From the NCBI GenBank assembly GCA_918026815.1, contig CAKJVC010000088.1:1612001-1676000 (forward strand): a DNA stretch of 64,000 nt. The letters run 5' to 3'. Made by a program: the position numbers and the translations under genes. The stretch's first letter is position 1. Each line of letters begins with the position of its first letter. A model generated the notes under the pieces. That model saw nothing but the letters and a program-made list of their open reading frames with translations. It did no database searches and was not told the DNA's origin. This stretch comes from Chalara sp. BL73 (taxonomy: Eukaryota > Ascomycota > Leotiomycetes > Helotiales). Positions 47,550-58,029 of the stretch are shown here, piece by piece.

Positions 47550-49024
47550 ATGCCTCATGTACTTGCAGGTGATATTACAGGGGTTTATTACATTGTCATC
47601 GCTGGTCTCCCTTGGAAAACGACTTGGAAAAAACTGAAAAATTTCGCTCAGGATGGGCCCGATGGAACTATTATTGATATTGATCATGCTCAGGTGTACC
47701 CTAACTCCACAGACGGTTGGGTAAGAGTCAATGGAAAGGAAAACTTCAAGAAAGCCTTTGGTGAGCCCACGATCCTATTAAAGACTTTTGTCTCGGAGCT
47801 TAATTCTTTCGTAGCGCATCTGAATGGGGCGGTTTTAGATAGTCGGCATATTATGGCGGACGGGAGAAACGAAACACAAACCACCACACTTCGTGATAGC
47901 GCCGTAACTTCTCTTCCTAGGCGATACCGCGGCAGCTCGTCAACACCATCAGCTAACGATTCTCGTCACTCTCCGAATATTGACTATCAGGACTATTATC
48001 AAGCAAGCCCCGCTAGATCACAGCACCCCGCGTCCGAGTCATTAACAAGTGATGCAAGTTAAGCACACAAGGATCTCTAAATCATACTAATTTATCGTAG
48101 CGCTACTTTTCATCGCAACCAGCCGCACATCAAATTTACACTCCATTATCTCCGCCATATAGTGCCATATCTTACGACCAAACAACACCGCTTTATGATA
48201 ACTCTGGCCAATTCTCAGCTAACCCTCAATATACCTACTCGGTGACTCCAACAACTGGAATTGTTTATGCTGGGGACATGACGCCCACCACTCCCATTTA
48301 TGTGACAACACATCAAGTCACGAACTACCCTGCCCCATTATATTCCGAGAATTCAATATCCTCTCCAGCAATAGGCTACTACGATACTCCTGCGCCTCCA
48401 ACTGTGGTCCAGACTGAAGCACGAAAAGTCATCATTACCCAGCTACCTCACTCAACATCGGAAGCTGAGTTTCGGGACCTTTTGATTTCTAAGGTTTCAA
48501 AATTCTCTAAAAAGGGTGATTACGAGCCTATCGAAACTTTTGAGATAGTAAAACATGCGGATGGTAGTCCGCGTGGTCACGCTTTCGCCGTCTTTGGAAC
48601 ACACTCCATTGCTAAGAGCGTTATTAAGTCCCTCGATAACCACAAGTTCAAAGGTCGGACTCTACGAGCTCGACTAGCAAAGGAGGGAGCTGAACCAAGC
48701 ATGCTTTACTCGCCTCGCATCGAGACAGAAATGTTGTCGCTCTCATTAGAGTCGCATTGCCAGCCACTTAGCTCGAGCATGTCATCGAGTGCCACTAAGC
48801 GGTCTTCTAAAACCTCGAAGCGCAAGGGTGATTCGAGTGAGCATACTCATCGTACGAACAGACATGAATCTAAGTCTTCGGAAAGAAGACCGAAGAAGGA
48901 ATCATCCCAAGACAAGAAGGGAAAGAACAGAGAACACTCACCAGAATCTGCACCACTTCATGGAGCAAGTGATACGCCACCCGTGGTTGACGGCTCTTCT
49001 TTTGGAGAGAAGCATCGTAAATGA
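47550..49024 (+). CDS. Two-RRM RNA-binding protein
   Basis: Exons 47550-47760, 47815-48057 and 48123-49024 add up to 451 residues. The first RRM-like domain (about 9-85) starts YYIVIAGLPWKTTWKKLKNF and, after the first splice, reads NFKKAFAHLNGAVLDSRHI. The second (about 195-280) reads KVIITQLPHSTSEAEFRDLL, GSPRGHAFAVFG and LRARLAKEG, which correspond to RNP2, RNP1 and the last strand. Between them is a Tyr/Pro/Thr-rich linker (YYQASPARSQHP; QYTYSVTPTTG). The tail is a Lys/Ser/Glu-rich disordered stretch that may hold a nuclear signal (RRPKKESSQDKKGKNRE). Intron 1 (54 nt) is a multiple of three and has no stop. An extra exon upstream is possible because CTTGCAG precedes GTGATATTAC; I used the ATG at 47550 because it is in frame. 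The RNA target is unknown. Confidence 0.8.
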
Positions 49025-49850
49025 TACACGCTCTTGGCGCCTTGTACTTCTCTACGTCTTTGCCGTAGAAAGGGCTAGCAGAATGTGCGGCACAATATTT
49101 CAGGTATTGCAATTTTATATGGGCGGTATTACGGAATAAGCTATATTTTGAGTAATTGCAAGGATTTTTTGTATGTGAAGCAGGTCTAAGATATAGTATG
49201 GGAGACATTATGGTAGAAACTCGAGTAAGATTCCGCGATGAGTTGTGATATACATTAATATGTTATATCTTGGTAAGTCACAATGAGTCTGAAGCTAAGC
49301 TGCTGCCCATGAAAATTACCGGAATGCCTTTTAGTTTATGAAAAGGGTCACAAAAGGCAAATGCACCTTTTTGAAGTACTATGCACTTTATATATGTGAC
49401 ACGAAATCTGTAGTTGAAGTCATGTGATTGATGCGAAAGAGCTCTGGTGATTAGCCCTGGTCTTGTTCTAAATGATAAGAGTTTAGATGTATATACCCAA
49501 AAAAAATTTATTCCGATGCAAGTATAGACATCTTTGCTATGATAAAGGTGCCAAAATATCTAGTCACGTGCTTGACATATTCAAACACTTCCCTCTTTCA
49601 TTCTGTCGATGTTTCACTTCTACATCGACATCAGAAAACAATGACATTACTGTCTGCACAACATTATAAATTATTTCTCAGACAAATATAAGATTATTGA
49701 TGTCCCAGTCTTAGACAAATATCCAAACAACAGGTCTTTGATCAGGTCCCCAACTTGATTACCATGGCCATCCTATGTCAACAAATTACCTCAAGGTATC
49801 CATCCAATTATTGAAAAAGATTTCCGGCTACGGCTCCAACCACCCGTCAC
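49025..49850. other. Intergenic region between the RRM and amidase genes
   Basis: About 830 bp, strongly AT-rich, with a TCACGTG at about 49563. It probably holds the RRM gene's 3' UTR and the amidase promoter. No gene is supported. Confidence 0.45.
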
Positions 49851-51521
49851 ATGGTTATGGATAACTCTCAATCATGCGTACTGATGCCTCGGTGTTGTGG
49901 GATCGATATTGAAGATTGCTCGATATTACAGCTACAGGACTACTTTGACAAGGAAGTCTTTTCATCAAGGGACTTGGTTCAGTGCTATCTGAAAAGGATC
50001 GAATTGATAAACCCTCGTCTGAAAGCGATCATCGAGACCAACCCTGATGCCCTCCTTATTGCGGATAGGCTCGATGACGAGCGCCAAAATGGGCATATTA
50101 GGACGCAATTGCATGGAATACCATTTCTTCTCAAGGATAACATTGCAACTAAGGATAAAATGCAGACCACTGCCGGAAGTGCCGCGTTAGTCGGAACAAG
50201 TGTAACCCACGATGCGCACGTTGTTACTCTGCTCAGAGAGGCTGGTGCTCTCTTGCTCGGGAAGGCGAATTTGTCGGAATTCGCTTCAATGCGAGCATCG
50301 TATTATGCCGAAGGGTATTCGTCGCGAGGTGGCCAAAACCGAAATCCATACAATCTTGCCCATCATCCCGGAGGCTCCAGCTCTGGAAGTGCGAGCGCAC
50401 TTGCTTCGAACATGTGCGCCTTTAGTATCGGCACCGAAACTGACGGAAGCATCATGTTTCCAGCAGATCGAAATTCTGTTGTCGGTATCAAACCCACTGT
50501 TGGGCTGACTTCCACTGAAGGAGTAATTCCAGAATCACCAAGCATGGACACAGTGGGGCCACTTGCTCGGTCTGTTGAAGATGCTACATTGGTTCTGGAT
50601 GTCATCACTGGTAGAGGTAGAGGCTCACTGTGCGACGCCAGGGAATGTTGTATCACATCTAAAAAATTGAACGTCTTTAGCGCACCTTATATGTGGTGGC
50701 TGAGCAAGAGGGACGCTTTGAAAGGGGCAAAGTTCGGTCTGCCGCAAAGAAGAGTGTGGAAATTAGCAAGCCAAAATAAAAATAGCGACATTGAATACAA
50801 GGCCCTAAATAATGTCATTCGACAAATAGAAAAGGCTGGCGCTCAAGTCATGAGCGTTGAAATTCCAAGTGCTGAAGAGATTATTTCACCAGCTGGCTGG
50901 GACTGGAATTTTGGGGACGGTGAGACAGATTCAAGGCTATCGGAGTTCCAAGTCGTAAGAACGGAATTTTACTATAGTATCGGGAAGTATCTGAGCAGCC
51001 TTTCAAATAACGTGCGCAATATTCTTTCTTTAGAAGATATAATTGCCTACAATATTCGGCATACTAAGCAGGAAGGCGGGGTTCCTGGAACACATCCGGC
51101 GTGGCGCACAGGCCAGGATAACTTCAACAAGTGCGTTGAGTCTAAGGACTGGCCAAACGATCGATATCTTGAAGCTTTAAGTTACATGAGGCTTAAGTCC
51201 CAGCAGCAAGGCATTGATGCGGCACTGAAATTCGATGGAGTCGATTTGGATGGACTTCTTGTTCCTCTACAGGCGGATAGTGGTGCTGCATGCTCAGTTG
51301 CGGCGAAGGCAGGATACCCAATGATAACCATTCCAGTCGGTTTCAACAGCAATGGATTGCCATTTGGAATTGGTATCATACAGAGCGCGTGGAAAGAGGA
51401 ACTATTAGTGAAATATGGCTCTGCGATAGAAGATCTTATTAGAGGACGAAGACTCCCCAAATTTCTTAACCTGGAGGCAGAAAATTACCCTTACGTGGGT
51501 ACACCCCCAAGACCACAATAA
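49851..51521 (+). CDS. Amidase (amidase-signature family)
   Basis: A single exon of 556 residues. The amidase-signature catalytic residues are present: Lys95 in GIPFLLKDNIATKDKMQTTA, the cis-Ser in HHPGGSSSGSASALASN (about 176-178) and the nucleophile Ser200 in IGTETDGSIMFPADRNSVVG. The flanking VVGIKPTVGLTS and MDTVGPLARSVEDATLVLDV are also typical. These enzymes hydrolyse or transfer the amide nitrogen of small amides; the mitochondrial GatA subunit belongs here too, but the absence of a transit peptide and the fungal sequence features favour a stand-alone cytosolic amidase. The substrate is not predictable. Length is normal for the family and no residue is missing. The gene ends about 320 bp before the modular repeat element at 51.84 kb. 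Confidence 0.92.
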   Translation: MVMDNSQSCVLMPRCCGIDIEDCSILQLQDYFDKEVFSSRDLVQCYLKRIELINPRLKAIIETNPDALLIADRLDDERQNGHIRTQLHGIPFLLKDNIATKDKMQTTAGSAALVGTSVTHDAHVVTLLREAGALLLGKANLSEFASMRASYYAEGYSSRGGQNRNPYNLAHHPGGSSSGSASALASNMCAFSIGTETDGSIMFPADRNSVVGIKPTVGLTSTEGVIPESPSMDTVGPLARSVEDATLVLDVITGRGRGSLCDARECCITSKKLNVFSAPYMWWLSKRDALKGAKFGLPQRRVWKLASQNKNSDIEYKALNNVIRQIEKAGAQVMSVEIPSAEEIISPAGWDWNFGDGETDSRLSEFQVVRTEFYYSIGKYLSSLSNNVRNILSLEDIIAYNIRHTKQEGGVPGTHPAWRTGQDNFNKCVESKDWPNDRYLEALSYMRLKSQQQGIDAALKFDGVDLDGLLVPLQADSGAACSVAAKAGYPMITIPVGFNSNGLPFGIGIIQSAWKEELLVKYGSAIEDLIRGRRLPKFLNLEAENYPYVGTPPRPQ

Positions 51522-51840
51522 TGCTATGATGATCTCTTTTAGGATTGAGTTTTCGACTTCCCCTCAATATGATTCGTCTATGTCTCAATATTTCTCCAAG
51601 ACAACCAAGTTTGATTTCCCTCCAGGAGACCAAAACCAATTGTCATAGATGAGACATGCATAGCGACGCTTAATCTTTAAAACTACATGCACTTTGGGTT
51701 TTTTTATTAGAAAGCTTGCTTTCTTACTAAAGTCAGAACCCAGTGCGTGGGGGCACGTGACGCCGAAAATTGGAGTGGTTCAGCGCTCAAAACGAATCAT
51801 GTGACTTAAAAAAGAGTAGTCAGGTGACAGGTCTTTTGCG
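51522..51840. other. Spacer between the amidase gene and the repeat element
   Basis: The amidase 3' UTR and about 200 bp of AT-rich DNA. A GCACGTGACG lies at about 51754. Nothing else is seen. Confidence 0.4.
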
Positions 51841-52330
51841 CGGGTCGTTTATAGGCCCGTGCGTTAGCCGTAAAGCTGAGCGCAGCGAAATAGGGGGGCT
51901 TGGGGGCTTAGCCCCCAATTTACAGGCTCTTGAACTACTTACAGGCTCTTGAACTACTTACAGGCTCTTGAACTACTTACAGGCTCTTGAACTACTTACA
52001 GGCTTTTAAAGTATTTACAAGCAGCTTTTTCAGCTCAGCGAAATAAGGGGGTTTGGGGGCTTAGCCCCTAAGATTGACTTTTTTACAGGCTTTTAACTTT
52101 TCTACAGGCTTTTTCACGGGCCGTTTACAAGCTATTTAGTACGTTGGCTGCAAAAGCTGAGCGCAGCGAAGTAAAAAGGTTTAAGGACCTAACTCTCAAT
52201 TTACAGGCTTTTGACTTTCCCGCTTCCGACTCTGAGCGCAGCGAAGTTTGGGGGCTTGCCCCCTTATAAACCTTTTAAAACACCTATATTCGAGCGCAGC
52301 GAGGCTCGGGGGTTTGGGGGCTTGCCCCCA
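51841..52330 (+). repeat. Modular hairpin/minisatellite repeat element
   Basis: A compact non-coding element built of repeated modules. The 11-mer GAGCGCAGCGA occurs exactly four times (51878, 52159, 52234, 52292) and once decayed (near 52033). Four short palindromes of the type GGGGGCTTAGCCCCC or GGGGGCTTGCCCCC follow (51902-51916, 52055-52068, 52250-52263, 52316-52329) and would form G/C stem-loops. Between them the phrase TTACAGGCTTTT or TTACAGGCTCTT recurs, and in one place it has expanded to a 19-bp tandem array. The left 50 bp (from 51841, CGGGTCGTTTATAGGCCCG) reappear diverged from 52117 (CGGGCCGTTTACAAGC), so the unit is also duplicated over about 276 bp. No transposase frame or clear terminal inverted repeat is present. 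It may be a non-autonomous mobile repeat, but I do not recognise a named family. Confidence 0.85.
51921..52015 (+). repeat. 19-bp minisatellite, four perfect copies plus one decayed
   Basis: The unit TACAGGCTCTTGAACTACT is repeated four times without change (51921-51996) and followed by one diverged copy (51997-52015, TACAGGCTTTTAAAGTATT). Perfect identity implies recent expansion. Confidence 0.97.
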
Positions 52331-52973
52331 TATAAGAACGTGATATCACTAATGAAAGCAACCTTTCTATTCTCGATCGTTACACCTAACGAGCGCCTTT
52401 ATAAATGTTTCACGGCGTAGTAGCTTTTGCGGCCATTTATAGCGCTGCGTTCCCTGATAAAGTCACGTGTTGGTCGAGTCTGCCCCATATTTCCGTTCTC
52501 TTGGCATCCATTCTTCGCGGGGTCTGTCTCGACGCCGAAAATATCTATCAATAGGTCCTTCATATGTTCCTTCCTATGATATGACGAGATACTTCTTATC
52601 GCCTAAAGGTACTTCTTGCAATATGTATTTAACGTTTAACTCGCCAACTCATCTATTTCGAAACAGGAGATCGTCCTCTAAGACAGGTTTGCCAGATTAA
52701 TGGATAATCTCAAGACAGCTCAAGCCGGAGCAAACAAAGACAAGTGTCTTCATCATCACAAACTATATGTAAAGTAGACTTAGTGTTATGTTCTGCCTGA
52801 TGTACGGCCCGAAAGCAATTCCGGCGTCAATGGGCTTGTATTTAGTTCATTGGATGTGGCTATGATGTGGTTCCTTCTGTATTCAGCTCTTCCGTCATCT
52901 CAATATTCCGGTCTCTGATTTTCAATATCAATGCCAATACGCCGCCTCCAATGAAATTGAACGCGCCACCGCA
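52331..52973. other. Upstream region of the glycosyltransferase gene
   Basis: About 640 bp between the repeat element and the glycosyltransferase start. TTTTGCGGCCATTTATAGCGCTGCG near 52432-52452 partly resembles the reverse complement of the element's left arm. Two short upstream ATGs at 52931 and 52951 open small frames in the probable leader, the second overlapping the main start. Confidence 0.45.
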
Positions 52974-54434
52974 ATGCATCGATTCAGCGCTTCACGATGG
53001 AGTCATCGCCTCAAATTTGCAGGGCTTCTAACCACGCTCAGTGTTATCTGGCTGTACGTATATCTGGAGCCGGACATCAGCTACCCTTCTTCAGAAGGCC
53101 CAAATCGGCCAACGACAGAAAGTACAAATGATAACATTGAGTACCTGAGTAGCAAAATCAATCTTTCACCACAGTTTTGGTTTGCCAGTCGAGCAATTAG
53201 GACCCGGTCTCTTGATGGAGAACGACCGGATATGACAGTTATCAACGAGCCTCTCTTTCCTGAACGGCATATTCTTGACAAGGATAATCTCTCAGATGTT
53301 ATTATCACGCATCTTCCTCCCTTAACACTGCTTGTTCCTTCGTCGCCCAAAACTGATACATCTATCCTATCCTTTGGCATCGCCACAGCGGTCGCCCGCC
53401 TCAGCTTTTCCCTCGATCAATTGGAACATTGGCTCTCCAACTCACAAGCCCCTCTCCATGTCATCACACCTCCAGTGCCAGAAGAGTTTCCACTCTTATT
53501 CGAGGTACAAGACCGAGCTGCAAGGCTCAACATTGATCTTCACGTGCATCCTTCAAACGCTATCTTCCCGATCGCGTATTTCTCCCTTCTGAAACTACTT
53601 TATGAGACCAGAACCGCACATACGAAATGGTTGGTGCTGATAGATGACGATACCTTTGTCCCATCGTTGCATTTGTTGGTAGAACACCTCAACAAGAACT
53701 ATGACGCAGAAAAGGAGGCAGTGGTGGCGGCAAAGTCAGAAAACATATTTGCGATTCGCGACTGGGGTCTCATTGCGTATGGTGGAGGTGGCATATTTGT
53801 TTCCATTCCTCTGGCAGCAAGACTCATCTCGCCGGAGATCTGGGATATCTGTGTCAACGGCATGGGCCATTTCCAGGGAGATCAGATATTCTCCCATTGC
53901 CTATTTGATTACACAAATGTCCGACCGATTTTCGATCCACTCCTAAATCAGATGGATTTCCAAGCGAAGGAGGAGGAATCATTGCGATGCGCGACCGCGG
54001 ATGGTTTCTTCGAGAGTGGAAGGCGTGCTCTTTCTGTGCACCATTGGAGATCTTGGTTTCAGGTGGATGTCCCAGCAGGTTCTCTGGTGGGTAAAGCATG
54101 TGGTGACGCGGGGATCTGGCAGCGATGGATGTTTCCGCAACAAAATCTCGTGTTGAGTAATGGCTTCTCGATTGTGGAGTATCCTGCTGGAGTTGATAAA
54201 ATTAATTTCGATGCTGTGGAGATGACGTGGACTGGCGAGCCGCTTCAATTCGAAGCCGCGATTGGGCCGTTGAGACCTCCATTGAAAGAGGGGGAGAAGC
54301 AGAGCTATAGATTGGTGGTTGCAGACATCTTAGAAGGCGTTGGTGTTCGACAACTGTACTATAGGGAGGGAGGCGAATTGGAAATTGGGCAAAGAGAATC
54401 AGATGGTGTACTCGAGTTACTTTGGCTCTTCTGA
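52974..54434 (+). CDS. Type II membrane glycosyltransferase, fungal GT31/Fringe-like
   Basis: A single exon of 486 residues. A short cytoplasmic tail and one membrane anchor (about 14-31, LKFAGLLTTLSVIWLYVY) predict a Golgi type II protein. The catalytic region contains WLVLIDDDTFVPSLHLLVEH, whose DDD (224-226) is the metal- and nucleotide-sugar-binding motif, and GLIAYGGGGIFVSIPLA (270-273), typical of the Fringe-like branch of family GT31. Further along, GMGHFQGDQIFSHCLFDY fits the acidic acceptor loop, and ALSVHHW the conserved histidine near the end of the domain. Such fungal enzymes extend cell-wall or secreted-protein glycans; donor and acceptor are unknown. All key motifs are intact. 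Short frames in the leader (52931, 52951) could lower translation. The neighbouring amidase gives no functional hint. Confidence 0.85.
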   Translation: MHRFSASRWSHRLKFAGLLTTLSVIWLYVYLEPDISYPSSEGPNRPTTESTNDNIEYLSSKINLSPQFWFASRAIRTRSLDGERPDMTVINEPLFPERHILDKDNLSDVIITHLPPLTLLVPSSPKTDTSILSFGIATAVARLSFSLDQLEHWLSNSQAPLHVITPPVPEEFPLLFEVQDRAARLNIDLHVHPSNAIFPIAYFSLLKLLYETRTAHTKWLVLIDDDTFVPSLHLLVEHLNKNYDAEKEAVVAAKSENIFAIRDWGLIAYGGGGIFVSIPLAARLISPEIWDICVNGMGHFQGDQIFSHCLFDYTNVRPIFDPLLNQMDFQAKEEESLRCATADGFFESGRRALSVHHWRSWFQVDVPAGSLVGKACGDAGIWQRWMFPQQNLVLSNGFSIVEYPAGVDKINFDAVEMTWTGEPLQFEAAIGPLRPPLKEGEKQSYRLVVADILEGVGVRQLYYREGGELEIGQRESDGVLELLWLF

Positions 54435-55697
54435 GCTAGATGGTGTGTCAAAATTGTCAAGATGCACAATGATTGAGTACTGGTTGCTTTAGCTGCATAG
54501 CGTGGCAAGTTGTTCGTTATTGGCCAGACATCATATCATGTACAGCATCTTCCTATTAAAGCGCGTGGATTGTACACCTTCGCCTAGAAATCTAGAAACC
54601 ATGCAAAACTTAGGATTCAAAATTAGCCACTAAAGGATGGAGTTGGGTGCGTACAACTACATGTTGTTGCGTGACCTTCTCTGCCACTTAACCTATGAGA
54701 TCTCCTCCTTATACACGGAATACATCTTTGCTGCAAGTCGCCAATCCTGTGCTATATATGTCGTTCATATGCAGCCTCTTTAGAGACTCGAAGTGATGTA
54801 CAGTGGGATGAGTAAGTTCTGGGCAGGAGGAGGATCGTCACGTGAGAGGCTGAGTAGCTTGCGGATCAATATATTTATATAGTTGCATCTGCGATTTGCA
54901 ACAAAACTGTTATTAGAGATATGGTTACTAGATTGTATCTCTTGGATATGATTTAATTGCTTACGAATGTATAATAAAGATTGAATTGTCTAAGCCGAAT
55001 GTTCGGTCGCTGTCTCCTCTCGGTTTGGTCGACATGGTGGGGGAGCGGGCAACGTGGTGAGTTTACAAAGATCATACTTCTGAAGAATTCTTTATTTCAA
55101 CTAGAAAATCGCACTAAGCGGTGTTTGAAAGTTCTTTTTGCTATAGAATTAAATCAATTCTACAAGAGTTGATGAGGCCGCGCAAAGTGACAGCCAAGAC
55201 ATATAACATAATGCGCTGTGGTTCAGAGCAGATTGTTTTACTCGACCGTTACGCGTGTGAGCCGGTCACAGTCATTGCGAAAATGACACCAGACAGAATT
55301 TCTTGCACAGATGAATTGACCAATATAAAGTTTTATTTCGAACTCAATTTTAACCTAGGTTCCTTTCGTGCCGTGGCACTCTTGTCCTGTACCTCAAAAC
55401 TTCTTCAACGCTGTGAAAATGCAAACCCCCAACTCCGCGCTTGCTATATCCCAAATCTCGTAAAAACCTCCGTTTTCCAAAATTTTCAGAAAGTCAAGTA
55501 CAAAGGAAAAGAAAGAGAAAGCTCGGACAGGTCTCATGTCACGCAAGGGGCGTTAAACAAAAGTGTTAAACAGCCCAGCCTGTGGTGCCTTTGTCCCTGA
55601 GCCTCTGATACGCTCCACCTTATGCCAATGTAGCATCAGATACGACTCTTGATCGCCCCCTCCAATCTCGCAAGGGCTTCATATTCTTTTGGCGCCT
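54435..55697. other. Intergenic region
   Basis: 1.3 kb. A plus-strand open frame at 55121-55600 (159 codons) has no recognisable domain and an unusual Cys- and Lys-rich composition; it lacks splice or leader evidence and is not called. TCACGTGAGA occurs at about 54839. Confidence 0.45.
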
Positions 55698-56417
55698 CTA
55701 CTGTACTGCGATCGGCCGTCTCGTCTCCCCATCGAGCTTCCTCGCCGGCGCGCCAGGCTTGTTCTGTGTGTCAGTGGTCTGGATATGCTTCACGTCATTG
55801 TCTCCGCGTGTCTTGATGAACTCTCCATTGCGTAGCAATGGGCCGCCAGGAAGAGTAACTACCCTGTTGCTTTGAAGTGGGCAATAGGGGCCGTCTGGAC
55901 AGTTTTTGAAGTTGAAACTGGAGGTCTTAGGTTTGGGTGTGCTTGGTGTTTTGTCTACCATCCGTTTTCTGCGCTGGCAGTTGGCACCATCGCAGGGTAA
56001 TCTCACAGCCTCGCGCTTCTCTGAAGATTCATCACGCGCAGCTACCGACTTGGGCTCAACAGGTTGTCCTGTCGCAGTTTTGGGAAACATGTCGGGATAT
56101 TTATTGCGGAGCTCATCTTTCGCTTTAGGAGCAACAGGCTTCTTTACTTGGGGTTGAACAAACAGGTCAGGATACTTATTGAGGAGTCGGTTGTTCGTTA
56201 ACCATGGGTTCTTGCCGCAGTTGATGCCTCCGCAAGCTGGGCCAATGCCGGTACTAATAAGAGCGTCGCGCTTCCCATGTCCATTCTCCTTCAAGGATGC
56301 GAGATGCTCTCTGTTATTTGTCTCGAAGGGCTTCGGTGGTAGAGGTGCGGGTGCGGCGAAGACATTGGGAAGGAAGAGGGAAGACAGTAAGATCGCTGTC
56401 GAGGCCGTAATACGCAT
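55698..56417 (-). CDS. Small secreted protein with three Cys pairs and dibasic sites
   Basis: A single exon of 239 residues from the ATG at 56417; the frame continues upstream, but only this start gives a signal peptide (MRITASTAILLSSLFLPNVFA, about 1-21). Three short Cys pairs are spaced through it: ACGGINC (62, 67), PCDGANC (142, 147) and NCPDGPYC (173, 179). Lys-Arg sites, possible Kex2 cleavage points, lie just before two of them (49-50 and 134-135), and another (151-152) follows the second pair. The segment NKYPDLF is repeated as NKYPDMF (80-86, 105-111), each followed by a Pro/Lys/Val-rich stretch. The rest is hydrophilic with no membrane segment. It could be a precursor of processed peptides or a disordered secreted effector-like protein. 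I know no family for it. Confidence 0.65.
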   Translation of the reverse strand: MRITASTAILLSSLFLPNVFAAPAPLPPKPFETNNREHLASLKENGHGKRDALISTGIGPACGGINCGKNPWLTNNRLLNKYPDLFVQPQVKKPVAPKAKDELRNKYPDMFPKTATGQPVEPKSVAARDESSEKREAVRLPCDGANCQRRKRMVDKTPSTPKPKTSSFNFKNCPDGPYCPLQSNRVVTLPGGPLLRNGEFIKTRGDNDVKHIQTTDTQNKPGAPARKLDGETRRPIAVQ

Positions 56418-58029
56418 TGTGGATTCTTTTGGTGTTTTCTGATGAGTAATGTAAAAAAGTGGCAATACCGTAGCCGTTGGACTAGATGCAGCATCTTTGG
56501 GGCCCTGGCATTTTATATATCATTCACCGACACATTGAAAAATTAATCCAGGGATACCGCCTCCCTCATACCTTTCACCGCAAGCCTGCGCAGTCAGGAT
56601 ATCCCTAAGGATGCAAAGGATCCATCCGCATGCCGTGGCTGTGCTGAGGCTTCTGCCACCTCTTACCGGGACGGCCCGAAACCTGGGGAAGCAAGGATTA
56701 TCATTGGATTATCAAGCCGAAGCGGGATTGCCAAGATATTGTTTTAAGGTGAAGGAAGGCCGAGGAAAGGCTTGCGCGTTTTATATAAGGTGGCAGCTAA
56801 TCCGTCTTGTATTGACGCTGTATACTTGCTTAGGCTGGGCTTGTTGCGTTATGCGTGAAGCAAACCAAAGCCTGACTGCACATTGTGGAGTTTGCTGTAG
56901 TGCGGCGTCATGGAATTGAGGCTCCATTCGGGATGTAAGACTTAACCTGCATACTTTCCGTTTCACATAGAAAAGAAAGGAATAGATTTTCTCCGTATAT
57001 GGTTTTCATGATGCCGAGATAATTGGGTCCCTTTGCATTTTTATATCTGCGCACGTTCTGAACATTGATATCTGAAGTGGAGCACTGTGTTCTTGATGCG
57101 ACGGAGGAAGGAGATCAGAAGGAACATTTCCGAGGCTAATGAATGGCATGGCAGAGGACTTCTACCTGAAATTAAGGCTCCCATAGCATCCAACTTCACA
57201 TCTCATGCTCGACAAATCCTTAGATCTCAACAAGAGAAAATTAGTGCCAGTCGAAACAAATACCTCCACCAATGGTTGTCCACTAATGTATCCCCTCCAC
57301 CAATCCCGCATAAACTCTATGAAGTTCACTGGGCTCTCAGAAGGCCTCGCTAAGCACCGTGCAGCACAGGCTCCCTCTGCCTCAACAGCCCAGATGGAAC
57401 CTCCGCTCACCATCTTTCCAAACCTAAAAGCCAAGCAAGACTCAGCATATGAGCACCCCTCAATCAACTCCTCACATGAAATAAATCCAGAAACCCATCC
57501 GTGAGATACACCACCGATCGCAGATCCTTTCCACAGGACGCCAGCTGAGATCCCTGCGCGAGAGATTCCCTACGCGCAAGAGCTGACAACAGAAACAGAA
57601 ACAGAGTATATAAAAGCCGACTTAGATTGCGGAGATATACAACAGAAACTATACCACGAATGGAATGGCAGATACACGTCTATTTCTCAGTAGTATCTGT
57701 TCTCTGCTTGGAGGGTATATACCTGTGGCGGACAATATTGGTGCACAAAAGTCGTTCGTGTTGAACAAGATAGGGATCCCTAAGGCAAAATATGGTTGCA
57801 GACAATGTCAGGCTATCAGACAAAGGCAGCTCGCTTGACCGATAGGCTTTGAGGTACAAATACAAGACATGGCAGCAAGCATAGAATCAGTGACTGATAG
57901 AGTAAGGAGAGTACTCTAGAGTCAATTATATGTATATTGTCATTAACTATACATTTTCGTCAGACTTTAGCAGAATGCGTTGCTCATTAGTCGCATCAAC
58001 TCCAAGACCGACTATCGAATAACGGTTAT
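56418..58029. other. Intergenic region
   Basis: 1.6 kb. Open frames at 56611-56919 and 57087-57504 are short, overlap on both strands and show no domain. It probably contains the promoter of the small secreted protein and the 3' UTR of the S41-like gene. Confidence 0.45.

Noticed and set aside
51770..51952. Short frames across the modular repeat element (for example KAERSEIGGLGGLAP)
   Set aside because: They translate the repeated GAGCGCAGCGA and hairpin modules; the same pattern recurs in another phase, as expected of non-coding repeat.
55121..55600. 159-codon plus-strand frame
   Set aside because: No domain, odd Cys/Lys composition and no promoter or splice support.
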